A stretch of DNA of 64,000 bases from Eudorina sp. 2006-703-Eu-15. Taxonomy: Eukaryota; Chlorophyta; Chlorophyceae; Chlamydomonadales; Volvocaceae. The notes under the pieces were generated by a model. It did not search any database. It had not been told where the DNA came from and was given only the letters and a program-made list of their open reading frames with translations. Below are positions 48,863 through 57,972 of the stretch, one piece after another (position 1 is the first letter of the stretch; each line of letters opens with the position of its first letter). Position numbers and translations under genes: made by a program. The stretch covers positions 62,001 through 126,000 of the forward strand of contig BDSI01000083.1 in NCBI GenBank assembly GCA_003117195.1, given 5' to 3'.

Positions 48863-51800
48863 GTTTAATGAGAAGCCCACCCAGAACCGCCCAGGCCTGG
48901 ATACTTACCAAAACCCGTCCGCCTCCCACCCCCGCAGGACAGCCCCCTGGTGGACGACGTGCGGGTGACCCTAGACTACGACATGACGGCGCCCCTGGCC
49001 AACCCCCGCTGGACCGACGGCTTCGTGCACTTCAGCGGTGCGCTGTACGAGCGCGGCATGTGCGTCATCATAGACGTACGGTGAGTGCAGTACAGCGTGT
49101 AGTACGGCGCACCGCACATGCGCGGCCCGAGGGTGCGGGGTGATGTGCGTGCTATGTGACCCACCCCCTCGCGCTCTTTCCCCCCCGCTCCCCCCCGCGC
49201 GGCTTCCGCATCCCCCCTGGAGCCACCACCCATACCACCACACTGCTGTACAAACCCGGCGGTCTCCGCCCGCCTTCGCTCCCCCTCCTGCCCTCCCGCT
49301 CGGCCGCCCCCGCCCTCCCCGCTCACACCCCGCTCCCGCCCCCGCCCCCCTCCCGCGCTCCCTCTCCGGGGGCGCTGCAGACTGGTGGTCCCCACCACCG
49401 GCACCAGCGCCCCGGCGGGCTGGACGGCTGTGCGGCTGTTCGAGCGGGAGGGCGAGTTCGTGGCCTCGGGCTACTACCACCTGCCCATGTTCGCAGGAGT
49501 ACCCTCGCGCTTCCTCATGCAGGTGGGCGGGTGGGTGGGTGTGGGTGGGTGGGTGGGTGGGCGGGTGGGCGGGTGGGTAGGTGGTCCTGTGGGTTGTCCC
49601 GCTCAATCACTCACGCCTCGCCCCCCCCCCGCACCCCCCCCCGCCCTCCCCCCCCCCGCTGCAGGAGATCGCCTCCGCGGGGGATGTGGACGCGGTCATC
49701 GCCAACCACCTGCAGGTGCGGTCTCTAGGGGGCGGAGGCGGAGGCCTTCGCTTCGGAACTGCTGACTCTATCGTGACGCTCGTACCTCCTGTGCCGCGAA
49801 TGAGTATCGGAGCTGCAACGCGAATGAGTATCGGAGCTGCAACGCGAATGAGTATCGGAGCTGCAACGCGAATGAGTATCGGAGCTGCAACGCGTAACGG
49901 TTGTAATCCGTGGTGACCAGTGCTGGCATTGTAGTGCGGGCATTCGCAGCGGGCCCAGGCGGGGCCCTCGGTGGCAGCAGTGCGGGGCCTCCCAACGGTA
50001 TCACCTGTATCACCTGTATCAACTATCAAGCGCTGCCGGGGTTTACGCGGCGAAAGGAGAGGAGAGGGCCGCCCGCTGGTCCTCGTCGCTTCCTTCTAGA
50101 CCCCCGGCTCCTCGGGGGCACTTCGCCCTCGCTCCTGCCCTGGCCGACCCTGACCTTGCCCTGGGCCTGACTCCGACCCTGACCCTTCCCTGGGCCTGAC
50201 TCCGACCCTGCCCTGACCCCCTGATCCTGCCCTGGCCGACCCTGATTCCGACCCTGCCTCCATGCCCTGGGCCTGACTCCGACCCTGCCTCCATGCCCTG
50301 GGCCGCAGACGGGCCGCATCCGGGTCCACGAGGAGTGCGCCAGCGTGCTGGTGAGGCGGTGGTGACGTGACGGGTCTGTGGCGGTATCTGTCACCTGGGG
50401 GATGAGTATGCAGCTATGCACGCAAGTTGGGGCTTGGGGAGGGCTCTGCGGCTGAGAACTGTGGGGACGGTCGCGATCCGTGGGCGGTGTGACGACCGAC
50501 GAGATGTCTGTGGCGCTGTGTACAGGTCAGCTGGTTGATGCCCAGAGCCCAGTGCGGTGCCGCCAACCCGTACAACCGTGTGTTCACCCGCACCTCCTCT
50601 CTGTCCCCCCCCCCCGCCCCCCGCCCGCCCGTCCCCGCTGTTGCCCCCCCCCACCCCGCCCTCAGCTGCGGCTGATGGACATGTCCAGGGAGGGTCAGCT
50701 GGAGCTGCCCGCCACCCAGGTGCCGCTGACCGCGCTGCGACGTCCCGCCTACTGCTCCAGGGCGCCGCAGCTGGGGCCCAAGCACTACGACACCATGGTC
50801 AAGCCGGTGGGATGGGCGGGTGCCGTACCCCGTACGTCACGCGGGGGATGCGGGAGGGGAGGGTCTGTGGCGGGATGCCGGGGCGAGGGGGCGAAAGGGG
50901 GTTTCGGGGCATCGTGGGCAGCACGCCGGGGCGCAAGGATGGGTGGGATTAGAGGATAGAGGCAAGGATAGAGGCATGGGCAAAAGAGGGGCAGCACCCA
51001 AATCGCGTCGTCCGGGGTGCTGCCGGTTTGTCGACGCGCGCTGCACGCCCGCCAAACAATCCAACGCCACGCGGCGCGGCGCCGCGCCGCGCCACGTCCT
51101 CCCCCGGGCCCGGTGTGTCGTAATTGCCGCCCTCCTCCCCGCCCCCCCCGCCCGACCCGCCATGGCAGGTGAGCAACAAGACGTACGCTCAGGCCAAGCC
51201 GAGGAACATGCCCGACGAGGTGTGGATCGAGATGATCAACGACGCCATCATCAAGGTGGGCCACCTCCGGCTGCCGGGATATGCGGGGTCAAGTAGTGCC
51301 GTGGTACTACTGTGGAGGAGCTGTGGGGGCCGGCGTGATCCTGTGGGGAGGGTGCGAGGATGCAGGAGTCTTGCGGGGCCCGCCCGCCCAGCGACGCAGC
51401 TTCTCGCAGCTTCCCACGGGGCCATCGGCATTCTGGGACGCTGCCTGCGTTCTACGGATCTTCACATCCGAGGTCCGGGCGAACCCTGTCTGCGGTTCTG
51501 TCAGGGGCCCCGGGTGGCGTCGGTGTGTTGGGGGATGTTGGGGTCGAAGTTGAGGTTGAGTTGGATCGGGCGTTTTGGCTGCGACCCCCACGTGGCGCGA
51601 CACATTGGGTTTCAGGTGGCGGGCCTGGCGGGAGAAGACGAGGAGGAGGAGGAGGAGGCGGAGGCGCCCGCGGGCGCCGCCGTCGCCGCCGGGGCCCCTG
51701 ACCTGGTGCCGGCGGCCGGCGGCGGCGCCCCCAGCGCCGTTCCCGCCCTCCCGTCCGCCACCTCGTCCATCGTGCCGGCGCCGGCGCGGCCGCGGACCGC

Positions 51801-52736
51801 CGCTTCCATGCGGCGTACGGCAACCCTCCGGAATCGTGCCAGCGGCGGCGCCGCCGCGCAGTCCCTGGTGCCGGTGGCGACGCCGCTGCTTCCGCCGGCG
51901 ACGGCGGCGAGCGCGGCTGCGGCGGGCGGCGGCGCGGCGCCTGCCGCGGGCGCGCTGACGGCGCCGCCGCCGCCGGCACCTGGTCAGGGACCCCTGGCGA
52001 TGATGATGAGGTGGGAGGTGACCGGCTGCGCTGCTCTCACGGCGTTTGAGACTCCAGGGGGACCGCCTTGGCGGACCGCACTCCTCGCGTCAATGTAATT
52101 AAATATTGCAGCGTCTCCCCTGTTGTTGATAAGCCAACGCCTGTTGTTGGCACGTCAACGCCTGACAGACGTACATTTGCACGCTGGGCTTTTTGTCACC
52201 TACCCACTCACACGCGAGCACGGCGGGAAAGCGGGCCTGGGCGAATTGGATAACCGCAATGAGAAGCCTTTATCGATTGTACCTCCCCAACATCCATCCC
52301 GCCGTGCGCCCCGCCGCTGCGCAGGCCGCCGTACCCGTACGGCCTGCCGTTCCGGCCGCCGTATCCGCCGTACCCATACCCCATGTATCGCCCGCCTTAC
52401 TTCCCGCCGTACCTACCACCTCCTTACGGGATGGGCATGGGCGGCGGTATGGGCGGCGGTATGGGAGACGGTATGGGCGCGGCCTGGCCAGGGATGGGCG
52501 GAATGATGAGGCCGCCGCTGATGCCACCACCCGGGTACGGCAACATGCCGCCTGGGTACGGCAGCTCGCCGATGATGGGCATGGGCGGCTGGCCTCCTCA
52601 AGGCGTCCCCGGCGCAGGCGGTGGGGCGGTCGCCCCGCCCACGTCGGGCGGTCGGGCGGGACAACAGCCCGGGGGGCAGGGCGCTCCAGGGGCGGCGGCG
52701 GGCGCTGTTCCGGAGGCGCTGCCGCCACCTCGCTGA
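35743..52736 (+). CDS. Very large coiled-coil / C2-like repeat protein, CCDC17-like, about 31 exons
   Basis: Exons: 35780-36374, 36704-36936, 37438-37482, 37842-38156, 38354-38511, 38867-39083, 39771-40067, 40584-40884, 41309-41458, 41987-42183, 42537-42725, 43037-43133, 43515-43894, 44084-44268, 44464-44725, 44927-45015, 45154-45226, 45812-45940, 46367-46506, 46939-47082, 47434-47495, 47857-47928, 48394-48551, 48938-49080, 49381-49522, 49665-49715, 50309-50350, 50666-50806, 51169-51255, 51616-52010, 52325-52736. Every junction is in phase: 1,966 aa. An alternative start at 35743 (strong TCATCATGG context) spliced 35785/35919 gives 1,934 aa. The N-terminal third is disordered with coiled coils (LHRQLMEG, ALRRLTQQRQQIAQQQ, RMEIDRARTAAELEQIRAVL) and poly-Gln. 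The middle has repeated C2-like modules: YTPGDGFAVCLDGARF and YYPDLGFCVAVDGALR echo the YDPGAGxVIFYDFL motif I recall from CCDC17, and VGWGLLNLFVDT and WTAVRLFEREGEFVASGYYH echo its later strand block. The tail is Gly/Met/Pro/Tyr-rich. Exon 2 ends at a GC donor. Exons 21-22 are the least certain. The function is unknown; a ciliary role is only a guess from the family. Confidence 0.72.
37352..37379 (-). repeat. Dispersed repeat with core TTAAATTGAAAAAAGAAAT, copy 2
   Basis: Minus orientation, 59 bp upstream of the acceptor of exon 37438-37482. Its flank AATAAACCC...AGAACGAGCCCGGG also matches the copy at 39604. Confidence 0.65.
39086..39110 (+). repeat. Dispersed repeat with core TTAAATTGAAAAAAGAAAT, copy 3
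   Basis: The copy begins three bases inside the intron: the donor after exon 38867-39083 reads AAG/GTGGGTTAAATTG, so the element supplies part of the 5' splice region. Confidence 0.65.
39604..39631 (+). repeat. Dispersed repeat with core TTAAATTGAAAAAAGAAAT, copy 4
   Basis: Best copy, GGGTTAAATTGAAAAAAGAA then ATAAACCC, in the intron before exon 39771-40067. It is followed by GAAGAACGAACCCGGG, which is shared with copy 2. Confidence 0.65.
41545..41581 (+). repeat. Dispersed repeat with core CAGCCCAGACACACCCAGCC, copy 2
   Basis: TTATAAAAAGAAACAGCCCA then GACACACCCAGCCCA, in the intron after exon 41309-41458. It is flanked by GTGTGGGTGTGTCCTGAG on both sides, an internal duplication. Confidence 0.65.
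42815..42880 (+). repeat. Dispersed repeat with core ACTGAGCCGCGAG, tandem pair
   Basis: GTGTAAAAGGAAACTGAGCC and a second, slightly diverged unit (GTGTAAAAGAGAACGGAGCC) lie in the intron before exon 43037-43133. Related units are at 18866-18910, 48150-48205, 48635-48690 and 48703-48745. Confidence 0.65.
45673..45730. repeat. (CTAC)n tetranucleotide microsatellite
   Basis: About 14 uninterrupted CTAC units, followed by a short related tract at 45760-45775, in the intron before exon 45812-45940. Confidence 0.95.
46538..46576 (+). repeat. Intronic copy of the end of exon 46367-46506
   Basis: This 39-bp segment repeats 46471-46509 (last 36 exon bases plus the donor GTG) with three mismatches, 67 bp downstream inside the following intron. 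It carries a second donor-like CAGAG/GTGGGC. Using that donor would add 67 nt and shift the frame. Confidence 0.8.
48150..48205 (+). repeat. Dispersed repeat with core ACTGAGCCGCGAG, copy
   Basis: CGTGTAAAAATAAACTGAGC then CGCGAGAGCC and AGTCCAGCGTAACAGCC. It shares the trailing AGTCCAGCG with the copy at about 18885. Confidence 0.65.
48635..48745 (+). repeat. Dispersed repeat with core ACTGAGCCGCGAG, two copies
   Basis: AAAAGAGAACTGAGCCGTGA followed by GAAGCGAAGTCC, then AAAAGCTGAGCCGCGAATAA, beside a GT-rich tract, in the intron before exon 48938-49080. Confidence 0.65.
48790..48860. repeat. (GT)n microsatellite
   Basis: About 35 uninterrupted GT dinucleotides in the same intron. Confidence 0.97.
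49795..49894. repeat. 24-bp tandem repeat, four copies
   Basis: Four identical units starting CGCGAATGAGTATCGGAGCT at 49795, 49819, 49843 and 49867, in the intron between exons 49665-49715 and 50309-50350. Confidence 0.97.
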
Positions 52737-54699
52737 GTCTTCGATTGCGCGCGTTGTGAGAGGCGCCTCGCTAGGCGGGCGGGCTGCTGGCAGAGGGGCG
52801 GGGGATGAGGCAGGCGCCCACGGAGCTATCCGGGCCCGCTGGAACGCCACGGTCGGGACTGAGGGTTGACCACGTACGGCAACGGTTACATTACGAGGTT
52901 CAGGGTTAGGGCAGCCGCTGAACAGGCAGGCAATGATGAGAACGATGAGGTTTTGGGGCGGTGTGGGGTGAATGGGGCATGCACGTGCTGCCTGCTGCGG
53001 CTCGGGGCTCAGGAGTTGTTCCCAGCACCTTGGCGCGTTGGGTGGGGTCGCTCCCGGTTCCAAGTCGTCCTCGAAGAGGAATCGAAGAGGAAGCCCGACG
53101 AGGGATGAGGGGGGATGAGGGGGGGACTACTACGCAGTCGGTGATCGTTTCGCGATTTCGCTGTCTTTGTTGACAAAGAGGGGGAAGGGAGGCAACGCGA
53201 CCCGGCCGGTGGGGCGGAGGGAAGGGGTTATTGGCACAAAAAGCGGAGGGGACAACTGCTACGCATTCGGTGACTTCTCGCGGCTTCACTGTCTTCATCA
53301 GCAGGTCATCAACAGAAGGGGGGAACTCCGCGGAGCTTGGGGCGTTGCAGTTGAATGATATGCGGTGATGATATGCGGTGAGCATGGTGGCTGTGGAGAC
53401 TCAAACGGGGCTGGATGGTATTCAGGAGGGCCATGGTACCTCCCGAGCCTGGTATGTGAATCCACATGCGATTGTATTGTGGGTGTGTTACATGGTTGGG
53501 GGTGCATACATACCCCCCTATCCTTACAACGACTCGAAAGAGCCGTAGGCCCAATGGTTTTGGCCCAAGTTGTGTGTGGATGGCTTCGGAAGTGAACCAC
53601 CAGTTGTACCCGGTCGAGGAGCGCGGCGCACTGTCTGGGCGGGCGTAATGTTCTTGCGTGCGATGGATAGGCGCTGTGTGCAGCGCTGTGTGCAGCTCGG
53701 CGGCCCAGTGGGAGTCGGGTGCAACGTGGCGACGCGGCGATTTCGGGGCACCATCAACCGCGTGGACGGGTGGACGCCTCGTCAGCAAGGGACAGCTCCT
53801 GCAGCAGCTGCAGACCTTGGACGACCTGGATATACATCCTAAGCTGGAGATGGCCGAAATCCCCATCTGTGGCAACCTGTGCAGCATAGTACGACACCAT
53901 CATGGCTGTGGCGGAGTAATGCCGTGCCGTCGTTTGCGCACGACATAGTAACCTGCTAACCTTTCCTGCAGCTTTCTTTCCACGGATGCGGCCCCGTGAA
54001 CCCCGAGATTCGTTGTTGCTTCTTCTGTGCATTCCGGTGGTGGGCTTAGTCAGGCTGTGGGTTTGCTGGGTTTAGACAGGAACAACCCCACTCATCTTTT
54101 TTCTGTGCTGAAGTCCAACACCTGACTCCCCTAGCCACGATTATTTCTGTTGTGTTCCGTTCAAGGGAAAGAGCGTGTCCACGGCACGTTGTCACGCTCA
54201 CATGGATAGTGAATTCCTGACACCCCAACTGCTTAGGAAAGTAGGCACATGCACCCCTGGCCTTAAAACAGAAGTCATTGTGGATGATGATATAATGCGT
54301 TGTTGCAAAGGTCAACCTGTAAAGATCACTGGGTGTCTTGGTGTCTTGACGGGGACGATGCGTTTGACGCGCCACGTTGTAGTGCGGGCCTGTGGCGAGA
54401 CAAATTATCTGAGTGATTGCAAGTATTTTGCATGGTCGATACTGTGACCCGAAATTTAGTTTCGCAAAGGGCAAACACTCCATACGCATCTTCTTGTCGT
54501 GCACCACCTGGGTCGCCACCAAACAAGACCCCTAAGGGCCAAAAACCTATTCATTCCCTTCTCTGATATATACATACATAGCATAAATTGGACACATCAC
54601 TGCAACTGATCGTAGGAGTGCTTCGCGTTTGAGAACGACTGAAAGGAGCTGGGGTAGTGCCTTGGCTCGGAGTGCGGAAAGGCTGCAAAGCGTTGCGTC
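52737..54699. other. Intergenic region before the Pcf11-like gene
   Basis: No gene recognised. A diverged repeat pair (a CTACGCAGTCGGTGAT-type segment near 53130 and CTACGCATTCGGTGAC near 53258) lies in the first part. Open frames around 53640-53900 include faintly protein-like pieces (VATRRFRGTINRVDGW in one frame, LLQQLQTLDDLDIHPKLEMA in another), but they are in different frames and no splice model joins them. The first TGTAA after the large gene is only at about 54314, so its 3' end is undefined. The last 150 bp should hold the Pcf11-like promoter and leader. Confidence 0.4.
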
Positions 54700-57252
54700 A
54701 TGGCGCTCAGCGAGTTTGGCCAGGTCTACTTGGAGAACCTTCGGGACCTGAAGACGCCCGATAGGCGGTCCATTGTTACGCTGAAGGACCTGGCGTTTGA
54801 GAACCCTTCTGAAGCCACCGCCGTTGTACGTGCTATTCGACAGCACATCAAGCAGGTGAGGCCCAGACTGGCAGCTGGAGGAGGCTGTGTCCTTCTGACA
54901 TAGGCGGCCTGGAACCTACCGGCACAGATGTGCTTTCAAATCTCTCACTGCTCTTCTTGCCTTTCTGGTGAACCATTTGCCGCTTGCAGTGCCCGGGTGC
55001 TCATCGGCTGCCAGCTTTGTACCTGGTCGACTGCATGCTGAAAACCGACTGCCCGGCTGTGTATGCCGAGCAGTTAAGCCAAGCTTTACTCGAGGTAAGG
55101 TTTGTGCTGCTCGGCTGCGTAGGTGTAGTTATTCACCTTGATGTTTCTGGTCGTCTTGCGCAGATCTTTGTTTACGTGTGGGATAACTCGGATGCTGCAA
55201 CACGCCCGGCGCTCACAAAATTGTGCAAGCTGTGGCGATCGGTGGCATGCCTCGACCAGAAGGTTGTTCAGGCGTGTGAGGCGTACATGGTGCCTGCGGG
55301 CCAGACGTCGGCCGCGACGGTCACGGGGGGAACCCTTCCAACGCCCGGATTCCGGGGGTATCCTGTGACACAGCCTCCACCACGTCCCTCTGGGCCTTTC
55401 CATCGGCCTCCGGGCCCGGTCGCAGTAGGTAATGGTGCAGTCTTCGCGCCGCGTGTCTTGGGCCAGCCTGTGCAGCAGCAGCAGCCTCAGCTATCGTTGC
55501 AAGTTCAGCCAGTGCCTTTCCAAGGAGGGCACCCGCCTAGACCCGCTTTTGCACCTGTGCACGTTCCGCCGACAATGATAGTGCAAGTGCCTCAGTACGT
55601 GCCGCCTCAGCCCGTACAACAGCCCCAGCTAGCGTATACGGGCGCACCACAGCAGCGGCCCCCATTTACTGGTTTCCCAACAGCTGCTCCTGTTACAATC
55701 GTGCAGCATTCGTTTCCAGCCGTCCTGCCAGCAACGCTTCCCAACGCTCCAACCATTCCGCCATCCAGCCCGCAGCCGGCACCCCACAGCCCTCCACAGT
55801 TGCAGCAGCCGTGTGCACGGCCACGGTCGACCGAGTTCCCTGGGCCACGGGCCCTGCAGGTAAATGGCGTGAAACTTGTGCCGGCTTCGGGTGCGGGAGC
55901 AAGGTTTGTACATGGTGATACACGTGGGTGGGGGTGGGTGGGGGAAGGTCGAATACATACACAGCTTTGTCTACCTGCGACATATCTGTATAATTGCAAT
56001 ATGATGACGTTCACGCCTAATGGCGTTTCTGCCTCAAAGTGTAAATATAAAGCTGTATGGCGTTGGCAGCGGTGTAAGAAAAACATCGGCCGTAAGTCCA
56101 TCGACGCGAGCGACAGCACTTCAGAGGTCAACAGCTCAGCTGACAGCACCAATCTACAAATATATTGCAGGAGCTTGATGAGACGGCTGTGCAAGATTTA
56201 CGGAATGCATCGGATCGCACACGACCGGCTTTCCTTGACGCCGAGTTCCTACGAAACAAGAGGCGCGCTGGGCAAAGTGCATCGGGTCATCCATCACGGC
56301 AATGGTATCCGTCAGTGGACCTTTGGCTTGTAGGCACGACAGCTGCGGCAGATGACAACACTGACGCCAAGGCCGAGGTGAGGTTCACGATAACGTATTT
56401 AAGATTCGCAATAGTGGGTGTCACAAGATTGCCAACATTTTGTTTCTTATGCTTATGCTTGAAGGATGAAAGCCTTGAGGCCGAGACGGACAAGATTTAT
56501 TCGGTGGAAGAGGACCCATCGCAGCCGGACTGCGCCATTTCTGGCGAGCCATTTGAACGCTTTTATGACCCGGATTCTGACAAATGGTGTTACAAGGACG
56601 CCGTCATCCTTACTGGCGATGAGGCGGCAAAGTAAGTTGACTTGTTACAGCAGCTTAGTCCCCTACAGCGTAACGCGGTACGCTTTCACAACATAAATAA
56701 TTTGGTAAATTGCAAAGTTTCACGACTCGTTTTTCTTGAATTTTGTGAATCGTCGTCGCTCGTCGGGGTGGTGTCGTACTGGCTGCCTGACGGCCACCCA
56801 CACCTACTACTTCATTTGTCGGAAACTGCAGGTATGGCGTTATGGACGGCTCCATCGTCAAGGTGCAGTGCCTGCCCGGTGCCCCGACCAAGCTGCAAAT
56901 GGCGACGCTGCGTGCGGCGACAGCCGCCGCGTCCGTGGCAGATGACCTCCGGCAGGCCACCGCGCAGGCAAGCAGCGGCTCGAGCGGAGCTGCCGCACAG
57001 CCCGAGACATCCCCTACCTTACTACCGCCGCAACAATCCGCAGCGCCTTCCCACCAGGTTGTTCCCGGCAGAGGGCATGCGCCGCAACCTGTGTTCGTCA
57101 AGGAGGAGCCAGGTCTTGGAGCTCCGGCGGGGGTGATTGGGACGGCCACGACCGGGAACGCGCTGAAGCGCCCTGGGGACATGGGGCCGGGGCCGGGGAT
57201 TGCTCCGCCGGGGTTCCATGAGGCCAAGCGAGTGAAGCTTGAGGTGCAATAG
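54700..57252 (+). CDS. PCF11: Pcf11-type mRNA cleavage/polyadenylation factor, 6 exons
   Basis: Exons 54700-54855, 54990-55094, 55164-55859, 56171-56377, 56465-56631, 56832-57252; all phases agree, 583 aa. Pcf11 binds the RNA polymerase II C-terminal domain through its CID and joins cleavage factor subunits at the poly(A) site. The CID is residues 1 to about 130: LENLRDLKTPDRRSIVTLKD, HRLPALYLVDCMLKTDCP, TRPALTKLCKLWRSV. A Pro/Gln-rich linker follows (about 135-320), then RQWYPSVDLWL, then the Pcf11/PCFS-type C-terminal module EDPSQPDCAISGEPFERFYD and DKWCYKDAVIL, and the C-terminus AKRVKLEVQ. The module keeps C411 and C457, but the expected second cysteine is S414 and the expected histidine before C457 appears as K454. 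The start follows GCGTCATGG and the frame fits the CID N-terminus. Compact introns, no repeats inside. Confidence 0.88.
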
Positions 57253-57972
57253 CAGGAGGGGGGGAGTGATGGTGAATGGAAGGCAAAGCACGATAACGCA
57301 TACGCAGATTTGGGTCGCTAGTGTTGTGAATGGCTAGTAATGGCGATTCGGTCTTGCAGAATTGTGGGCATGTGACATGCAGGATTGCGTAGTTGTTAGG
57401 ACGTGTAGCAACAGGTATAGGAATTCAGAGCCGCTTAGCCACGTAGGTAGGTACGACAGGGCCGCAGGCAAGACCAGCATGTTCTGTGAGTGTCCCTGCA
57501 GGATCCGGGACCATATGCTCAGGTGAGGTTTGTTCTTTGCGGTTACGCTGTCTTCATTGACATAAGTAAGGAGGTGGTCATGATCATGACTGGGCTATCA
57601 TTGTAGGTTCGCCAGGTTCGCCCGTTGGGACGTGGGGCGATGTACACTAGGTCGTGACATGGTGCCCCCCGGTGGACAGACATCCAAGCTTCTGAGTACG
57701 CGTGAAGTGGAAGACTGTGGGAGTGGCTTGCATGCGTGTCAGCTTGGATGGCCGGAGATTTTGTGCGTTTAATACCAGGACGGATGTGGATGTCGTGTCT
57801 GGCTCTGTCTGGCGGTCGCAACGCTGTCCGTACCCATGATCCCGGAGTGACAGGATGTCGCCTTTCTCCAAGGAGCATTCTATGCAAGCTGTAATATGTG
57901 AGATGGACAGTAATTATACTTGAACATTACAGTGTTAACCAAGCCATCAAGGGTTTCCGGACTTCTTTTGCG
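57253..57972 (+). other. 3' region of the Pcf11-like gene and leader of the kinase gene
   Basis: Most of this is probably 3' UTR. I see no separate gene. The promoter of the downstream kinase must overlap it or the end of the Pcf11-like gene, because the two are in tandem and less than 0.8 kb apart. Confidence 0.4.
57890..57894 (+). terminator. Candidate TGTAA poly(A) signal of the Pcf11-like gene
   Basis: TGTAA about 640 nt after the stop codon and only about 80 nt before the proposed kinase start. Either the intergenic space is very short or the Pcf11-like transcript ends earlier at a variant signal. Confidence 0.4.
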
